Assembly (NCBI GenBank): GCA_016199985.1
Contig: JACQFQ010000024.1
Span: 62,001-126,000 of the forward strand
DNA: 64,000 nt
Direction: 5' to 3'
DNA from: Verrucomicrobiota bacterium
GTDB taxonomy: Bacteria; Verrucomicrobiota; Verrucomicrobiia; Limisphaerales; UBA11320
In this document: piece after piece, positions 1 through 9,000 of the stretch
How positions within the stretch are numbered: position 1 is the first letter of the stretch
Layout: each line of letters starts with the position of its first letter
Made by a program: the position numbers and the translations under genes
The notes under the pieces: generated by a model
The model's database searches: none
What the model was told of the DNA's origin: nothing
The model's input: only the letters and a program-made list of their open reading frames with translations

Positions 1-1
1 T

Positions 2-3000
2 CGGGGGCTGTGGGAGGCGATCTCGGCGTCGGGCTTCAATCAGGACTACGGCGGCAACGGGATGGTGTTCTACAATTCGGGGACGTTCCGCAGCAGCGCG
101 CCTGGCGGGTCCACCTACTTCTCCATGCCGATCGTTCATTCCGGCGTGATCGAAGTCCTGACGGGCGCCGTCGCGGTGAATGTCGGAGCAACTTTTCAAG
201 AGGGAGGCGTCATCCGGGGACCCGGCGCGGTGCAGCTCGTGGGCGGGACGATCTCGATGGGCGGCGCCGTCACCGTCGATGGCGGCGTTTTCCAGCTCCT
301 CGGAGGAGTCCTGGCGGCCGGGACGTCGGGCGCTTTGCAGGGGATCAACAACGGGTTGCTGGAATGGCAGACCGGGTGGATTTCCGGGTCGCTCGCCCTC
401 GGCGAGGGAATGCTCACGCGATGGACCACCGGCCAAAACAAGCAGCTCGCGGACTTCGCCGCCCTGCACAATCGCGGCCATGTGTCCTGGGAGGATGGCC
501 CCGTCTTCGCGTATTCCGTTTCGGGCGCCGCGACGATTGAGAATCACGCCTCGGGGGTCTTCACGATCGCCTCGCGGACCTGCCAGCTCACGCGGAACGG
601 CGCGAGCTTCGAGAACCTCTTCTTGAATGAAGGCCTGCTGCAGCTGGGCACGCCCTCCGGGTTGACAACCGTGAACGGATGGCGCTTTCAGCAAGCGCCG
701 CCAGGGGTCATGCAGCTGGCGCTCGCGGATGTCGACGCTGTCACAGGATTTGGCCACTACACCTCCTCCTCGCCGATCGCGCTGGGGGGCGCTCTTCAGG
801 CGACCCTGGCCAATAGCTTCACGCCTTCGCCCGGACAATCCTTCAGCTTCCTTTCCGGAAGCGCGCTCACAGGCGGCTTCACTCAGTTGCAGCTGCCCCC
901 GGTCGCTGACGGTCTTGCCTGGTCGCTCGATGACTATCAATCCACGCTGACGCTGCGCCTGAGCGCCAGCCATTCGTGCGCTTCCCCGGTTCCCGACTTG
1001 TTCGCGTGGTTCAACGGCGAGGACACCACCACCGACCTCGTCGGCCGGCGCGTGGGCCGGATCTCGGGCGGTGTGGGATACGGCCTGGGCAAGGTCGGAC
1101 GCGCGTTCCACCTCGATCGATCCACGGGAAGCATCGACATCGGCCTGCTGCCGGAGCTTCAAGGCGCGAAGGAATTCACCGTGATGGCCTGGGTGCGTCG
1201 GTACAATGCCGGCGCCTCCATAGCGGGGATCGTGGGCAAATGGGACGTCTCGCCCTGCACGCGCGACAACAGTTTCCTTCTCTACATGGGGGAAGGCGCG
1301 GCCTCGGGAAACGGCGCGTTCTCCGTGGATTTTTCGAACAACAACTGCGCTTCCGCGGGCGGCGTGAACTCCATTCCCGCGGGCGAGTGGGTGCATGTGG
1401 CCGGGGTCTGGCGCTCATCGGACGGATTTATCGGGTTCTACAAGAATGGCGTGTTGGAGAGTTCGGCGCAAGGCGGCCTCGGCGCGACGATGAAGTGGCA
1501 TTCCGCCTATCCCGCTCGGATCGGCGAGTGGGGCGTGCTGCGCGACTCCCAGTACAAGTTCCCCGGCGATATCGACGAGGTCATGTTATTCTCGCGAGCG
1601 CTCAGCGCCGGCGAGATCGCCGGCATCGTCGGGGCAGGGGAGGCGGGCATCTGCCGATCGAACGCGCCCTGCCTGCCGCCGACGCCCTCCCTGGCCGCTT
1701 GGTGGCCCGGAGATGGCAATCCGAGCGATGGAGCGGGCGTCAACGCGGGATCGCTCTCGGGCGGCGCGGGCTTCGACGCCGGCTATGTGGGACAAGCGTT
1801 CCGCTTCGATGGCGTTGATGACGCGGTGACGATACAGGATGACGTCCGACTCCGCCCGGCGTCGCTCAGCTTTTCCGCCTGGATCATGGCAGAGGACACG
1901 CAGCGTCCTCCTCAGCCAATCTTTGGCAAAGCCACTGGGACCGGAAACGCCATGTCCTACTCTCTGCGGCTGGAGACCGGCGGGCAGATCCGGTTGCAGC
2001 TCGAGAATCCCGCCCAGCCCGCGCGCGCCACCTGGATATCGTCGCGCGGTCTGGAGCCCTATCATTGGTACCATGTCGCCGCGACTTGGGAGGGCAAGCA
2101 GGGCCAGCAGAGCGACGCGACGCTCTACATCGACGGCGTCCCCCAGGCTTCGAGCTTCGATCAAGCGGGTTACGCCGCGGGTTTCACGCCTGGCTACGCC
2201 GCGCTTCCGGCCCTGATCGGCCGGGATCCCCAGCCCACCGGTTTCTTCAAGGGACTCGTGGACGAACTTGCGCTGTTTAACAAGGCGCTGACCGCAGGCG
2301 AGGTCGCGGCTTTGTTCGACTCCGGGAGCTCGGGATTCTGCCGGCCAGGCTCCACGAATCTTCCTCCGAGGAGCAGCCTGCCTGATTTGCGGATCGCCCA
2401 GGTCAGCGCGCCGGTCAGCGTGGCGATGGGGCAGTCGGTGAGCCTCGTCTTCACGATCACGAACCCAGCCGCCTCGGCCGCGGTGGGCCCATGGGCCAAT
2501 CAGATCCTTGTTTCCACAACCGCCTCTGAATCCAACGCGCTGGCGCTGGGCTCATTCTCGTTCGTCGGGCTCCTCGGCGCCTCGAACTCGGTCACCGTGA
2601 CCCAGGACGTGCAGTTGCCCATCGGATTGTCGGGGACGTATTACTTCGGCGTTCGGACGGACTCCGGCGGCAGCGTTGCGGAAGGCGTTGAGACGAACAA
2701 CGTCGGCTTCTCGTCCCAGCCCACCGACATTCTTGCTCCGGATCTCCAGATCACCGACGTTCGCGGACCCGACAGCGCGTTGCTAGGCCAGGGTATTCCC
2801 GTTGTGTTCACTCTGCGCAACGCGGGCAACACGGTTGCGACGCCTCCTTGGAACCAGCAGATCAGGATCGCGGCAGACGGAGCGGGGAGCGGCGCGATCG
2901 GCGTGGCGGATATCCCTTTCCCTTCGCCGCTGGGAGCGGGCGCGTCCGTGGTGATCACTCAATCGGTCATCCTGCCGCTGTCCGTGATTGGCGATCGCTA

Positions 3001-6000
3001 TCTGGGCGTTGTCGCTGACCTGGGCAACAAGGTGGCTGAATCGATCGAGAACAACAACACGGGCTGGGCTCAGAAACCGATTCACATCGCGGGGCCGGAT
3101 CTCGTCGTGGCCGCGGTGTCCGGACCCGCGAGCGCGCGGTTCGGCGATTCTGTGGCGTTGAGCTTCACGGTTTCCAACGCGGGACCCGCCGCCACCACCG
3201 CGTCGTGGACCGACCGGGTCTACCTCAGCGCGTCGCCCTCGTCGGTCCTCGGCGCCCAGCTGCTCTCCTCGATGGCCGGATCTCCCCTTGCCCCGGGCGC
3301 GAGCTACACCCGTGTTTTCAACGCGACCTTGCCTTTGAGCGCCTCCTCCGTGCCCGGAGATTACAACCTCGTGGTCGTCGCGGACGCGGACAACGCGCAG
3401 ATCGAGGCGTCTGAATCCAACAACGCGGCGTCCGCGCCCTGGGCTGTCGCCTTCCCGCCGCTGCCCGATCTCGCAATCACATCGGTGTCGCCGCCATCAG
3501 CCGCCCAGGCGGGGCTCGGCGTTCTCGTCAGCTGGAGCGTCACCAACCGCGGCGGCCTCGACCTCGCCTCCTCCGCGTGGACGGAGCGCGTCGGCGCGTC
3601 GAACAGCAGCGGCGCTGTTCTGGCGCTGGCCGAGTACCGCTACACCAATGATCTTCCCGTCCACGGGTTCCTCAGCCGGACGCAGGCTGTCGCGATGCCT
3701 GCGGATCTTGCGGCCGGAGATTATCTGTTTTTTGTAACCGCGGACTCTCTTTCGGAGATCGTCGAGGTGAACGAGGCGAACAACTCGCGATTCGCGGACG
3801 GGGCGACATCGGTGGCGGCCCAGCTCTCATTGATCAGCGAGCGGGACGAGGTGATCGAGGGCGAGCCCCCGTTCCATCTCACGCTGACGCGAAACGGATC
3901 CCTGGCGGCCCCGCTTGAGGTGACGATCGAGCAAAACGCGGCCGATCGCCTGGTCATGACGAATCACGTGACCATCCCCGCCGGCGCTCGAAGCGCCCTC
4001 CTGGTCGCCACGCCTATCCACAACGGCGTGATTGAGGAGGATGTTCTAGTAGTCATCCAAGCTTCGGCTCCCGGGCAACTGGGCGCGACAGCCGCGGTGC
4101 GACTTCGCAACATCGATCTGCCCCGGCTCGCGCTGGCCCTGGGCGCTCCGTCCGTGCTTGAAGGCAACAGCGTCACTGGAGTCGTCTCGCGCGTCGCGGG
4201 CTTGGATCGGGACCTTGCTGTCGTCCTCCAGCGATCCGATCCGTCCCGCCTGGACGCGCCTCTCTCCCTCATCATCCCTTCAAACTCGCTGGGCGTCGTC
4301 TTCACGATCGCCTCCATTGAGAACTCCCTGGTGGAAGGCTCGGTGACGAACGAGCTCGTGGCGTCCGCGATCGGGTTCTCCCCGGCGGGAGCGTCGCTGG
4401 CGATCCTGGACAATGACATCCCTTCCGTTGTGTTGACCCTCGTGTCGACCAACGTTAGCGAAGGCGACGGGCCTCTGGCCACCCGGGCCACGCTGACGCG
4501 CGCCCCGGTGACCGGCGTGCCGCTGGTTGTGGATCTGGTGAGCAGCGACCCCTCGCGCGCGCAGCTGCCGCCCACGCTGGTCATCCCGGCGAACCAGGCC
4601 TCCGTCGACTTTGCCGTGGCCGCGATCGACAACACTGTGGTGGACGGCGACGCTCTCGTTTCGCTTCGCGTGTTTCTGAGGGCCTCGGGGTCCACGATCG
4701 ATCTGGCCGAAGGCACGGGGGCCCTCCTGCGGGTGCGAGACGACGACGGGCCGGTCCTTTCCATGACCGTGGCCAAGGATGTCGTGCGGGAAGGGCTCAA
4801 CCCCGCCACGACCGCCACCGTGTCGCGCAACAGCAGCACGGCGAGCGCCCTCGTTGTGAACTTGTCCAGCGACAACCCCGGCGCCGCCACCGTTCCCTCC
4901 CAGGCGACCATTCCCGCCGGACAGCGGGCAGTGAGCTTCCCGATCGCGTCCGTGGATGACGGAGTGCCCAGCGGCAACCGTCGCGTTCTCCTCACGGCTC
5001 AGGCGGCGGGGCATGGGCCGGCGTACGGGAGCCTGGTGATCTCGGACATCCAGCTTCCCGATCTTGTGATCACTTCCGTGCGCGTTCCCGCAACCGCCCT
5101 TACCGACACTTTTGTCTCCGTGGGATGCCGTGTTGAGAACCAGGGCGTCGCCAAGACGGGATCGAATATTCTCGTCCGCTTTTATCTCAGCAGCGACGCG
5201 GTGCTGGGCAACGACGCTGTCATCGCGGAGAACGTCTTCGCGACACCGCTGAGCCCCGGAGACTTTTTCGAGCAGACCCTCCAGTTTCACACGCCTTCCT
5301 CGTCGGGGCCGTACTGGATCATCGCGACGGTGGATCCGGAGAATCGTGTCACCGAGATACGCGAGGACAACAACACCGCGGTCGCGCCCGCGCCGGTGAA
5401 TGTGCAAGCGGCCTACGGCGCCACGTTGCAGGCCAGCATCCAGACTGGCGTCTCGCCGACGAACGTGGTCTTGAGCGGCGTCGCGACATCGCGGGGGGGC
5501 GGGCCCGCGGCGTCGGTTCCGGTCAACGTGCATGTCTACCTCCGCGAAACCCACCGCGTTCAGCAGGCGATCACCGATGGCGCCGGACGTTTCTCCACCG
5601 TGTTCACCTCGTTCGCCAACGAGGCAGGACACTATCAGGCGGGCGCCGCGCATCCGGGCGAGGCCGAGGCGCCGATTCAGGCGACCTTCGACCTGATGGG
5701 AATGCGAGTGTCTCCCGCCGGGCTTGCCGTTCTCGTCCTGGAAGGAACGAGCGTCACGGGCCGCGTCGACGTGGTGAACCTCGGCGAATTGCCGCTGCAG
5801 GGGTTGACGGCGACCGTGATCGAAAAGTCGGAGAACCTGGAGGCGAGCGTCCAGCTGGACGCCAGTTCGGTCGACTCACTGGGCAGCGCCGCCCTTCGAT
5901 TCATTGTCCGGGCCCAGAACACATCGGTGCAACAGGCGATCGTGAAGGCGCGTGTGCGGTCCGATGGCGGGCTGACGGCGGAGGCCACGCTCTTCGTGGG

Positions 6001-9000
6001 CGTGAAGCCGCTGCGATCCCGGCTGGTCGTGAATCCGACGACCCTCGATTCCTCCATGGCGATCGGAGGGCAGCAGCGCGTGCAGTTCTCGATCGTGAAC
6101 GACGGCGGCGTGCCTTCGAGTCCGATCACTCTTTCCGTTCCCAGCCTTCCCTGGCTGACCATCGCGAGCACGAACCCCCTGCCTCCACTCGCTCCGGGGC
6201 AGTCGAATCTGGTGACGCTCCTCCTCACGCCCGACAGCCAGGTGACCTTGGGGCAGTACCCCGGGAGCCTCGTCGCGGCGTCCGACGACAGCAACGTGAC
6301 GATTCCGTTCACTTTCCTCGCGATGAGCGAGGCCTTGGGCGACCTGAAGGTGGAGGCGCTGGATGAGCTGACTTACTATGGCGTTGGCGCGCCCAAGATC
6401 GCCAACGCGCTGGTTGTGCTCTCCGATCCCGTCACCCAAACCATCGTGACGAATGGCTTCACCGACGTCCTGGGCGCGTTCTACATTCCGCGGCTTCGCG
6501 AGGCCTACTACAACCTCGAGGTCACCGCGGACCAGCACACCAGCTACAAAGGCACGGTCCTGGTTCGAGGCGGCGTGACGAATGAGCTGCAGGCCTTCCT
6601 CTCGCGGCAGATGGTGCAGTATCGCTGGACCGTCGTGCCCACCACTATCGAGGATCGCACGCGGATCACGCTGGAAAGCACATTCGAAACTGTGGTGCCT
6701 GTGCCCGTTGTCACCATGGATCCCCCGGTGCTCGATCTCAGCGATATCCAGGGCGACCTGAGCCAGGTGACCGTGACCGTCACCAACCATGGGCTCATTG
6801 CGGCGAATGATTTCAAGCTGTCTGTCGGCTCGCATCCCGATTGGTCGGTCACCCCGCTCGTCACGGACTTTGGCAAGCTCCCGGCCCGCAGTTCGCTCAC
6901 CGTTCCTGTGACCATCCGTCGCTTGAGCGCCGGCGGGGCGCCGGGATTGGCGTCGGTGGGTTCCGCGGGCGGGGCGCCCAGAGGCTTTGGGCTCGCGGGA
7001 TCAGGCACGGGGCCTTGCGCGTTTTCAATGGGCGCTTGCTGGACGCTCATCTGCGGCGGCAAGACGAACGAATACTGCGTGACGATGCCCATCATTAACG
7101 CGGGGTATTGCCCCTCTTTCGGCGGAAACGGTGGGGGCGGCGGAGGTGGAGGCGGGGGCGGGGGCGGCGGATTCGGCGGGGGTGGAGGAGGGGGCGGGGG
7201 CGGCGGGGGCGGCGGGGGATGGCCATATATCCCTGGGCCTCCGGTGCGCGGAGACACCTTCGTCAACAAGCCGGCGTATTCCCAGCCGATCACCTGCCAG
7301 TGCGATCCGGGCAGCTACGTTCCCTTCTGCTTGAACATGTCGGCGGCGGAAACCGTGCTCGGAGCGGCGGCGAAGGCCGTCACCGCCGCGATCTCCACGA
7401 TTCCCAACTTCAAGGCCAGCGCGAAAGTCGAGGCCTCGGCGAAGCTGTGCACTTGTTGCGACAAGGATGGCCTGGGGATGAAGGTCGACGCTTCCGCCGG
7501 GATGAAGATCAACGCGGGATTCTCCATTCCGCTCGTCGGGAACAAGGTCACCGGCTCCTACAGCGAGAACGGATACGAGGTGAAGTATGATTTCGCCCTG
7601 GGCTGCTTCTTTGAGCCCAGCTTCTCCGCGTCGGGAACGATCCAGGGCAAGACCGACTGCCATTTCAAGAACCCGCAGGCTTGCGCCGAGGCGTCGGTGA
7701 ACGCGGACCTCGCGGTGGTCTGCCGCGTGGGGGGAACCGTGAGCTTCGAGCAGGACGGCGTCGAGATGGGCAAGCAGGGAGCGGAGCTTTACGTGACGAT
7801 CAAGAGCGGCGTGAGCGGAAGCGTCAAGTACTGCATCGGCCAGGGACTGACCGGGCAGATCTGCGCGAAGTCCGTCACCCTCGAGGGCGGAGCGAAGGTG
7901 AAGTTCGGGAATTTCGGATACGACATCGTCCTGAAGCAGGACCTGACCCCCTCGTTCTGTTATCCATCGTCGCCCAAGAAAGCGGAGTGGGATGAGATCG
8001 CGCTCCGCGCCGACGCCGAGATTCTCGCCGCGGCGGACAAGCTGAGCCGCACGTTGCCGCAGATGAATTTCGCGCAAACTTACGTTCCCGCCACTCCGCT
8101 TCTTGTGACGGCGCCGACGCCGAAGTCGAAGCTGGGCCTGGCCGACACCACCGAGGAGAGCGGCATCTGCGCGAAGGTGAAGCTCCGCCTCGACCAGGAC
8201 CTGATCCTGACGCGGAACGCCTTCAACGCGACGCTCGAGCTCGATAATCTTTCCGCGGCCTCCGGGCTTGAGAACGTTCAAGTGCTCATCAACATCACCG
8301 ACAAGAACGGCCAGCCCGCGAACGAGGTTTTTGGGATCCGCGACCCGGTGGTCGCGGGCCTCACCGCCGTGGACGGCACGGGCGCCCTCGGGGCCGCGAG
8401 CAGCGGCAGCGCCACATGGATCCTGGTCCCCACCCGCGCCGCCGCTCCCGATGGACCCGTGGACTACGGCGTGGGCGGCGTTCTGATCTATCAGCAGGAT
8501 GGCCATGAGATCACCATCCCGCTCTTCAGCGCGCCGATCACCGTCTACCCGGATCCCGCCCTGAGCGTTCAGTATTTCCATCAGCGCGATGTGTTCAGCG
8601 ATGATCCCTTCACGCCTGAAGTGGAGCCTTCCGTTCCGTTTGTTCTGGGCGTCGTGGTGGACAACCACGGGAAGGGAACGGCCAAGAACGTCCGGATCAT
8701 TTCCGGCCAGCCTCGCATCGTGGAAAACCAGAAAGGCCTCCTGATCGACTTCAAGATCATCGGCAGCCAGGTGAATCATCAGCCGCAAACCCCGTCGCTG
8801 ACGGCGAACTTCGGGGAGATCGCCCCGGGGCAGCGCGGCGTCGGGCTCTGGTATCTGACGTCCACGCTTCAGGGGCAGTTCGAAGACTACAAGGCGACGT
8901 TCGAGCATTTGGACTCCCTCGGGAAAACGAATCTCTCGCTGATCGATGAGGTGACCATCCACGAGATGATCCACCTGGTTCAGGCGCCCGGGCCGTTCGA

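Noticed and set aside
4280..5653. Antisense frame of 457 codons on the minus strand
   Set aside because: Shadow of the Calx-beta/CARDB region, no domain or composition support.
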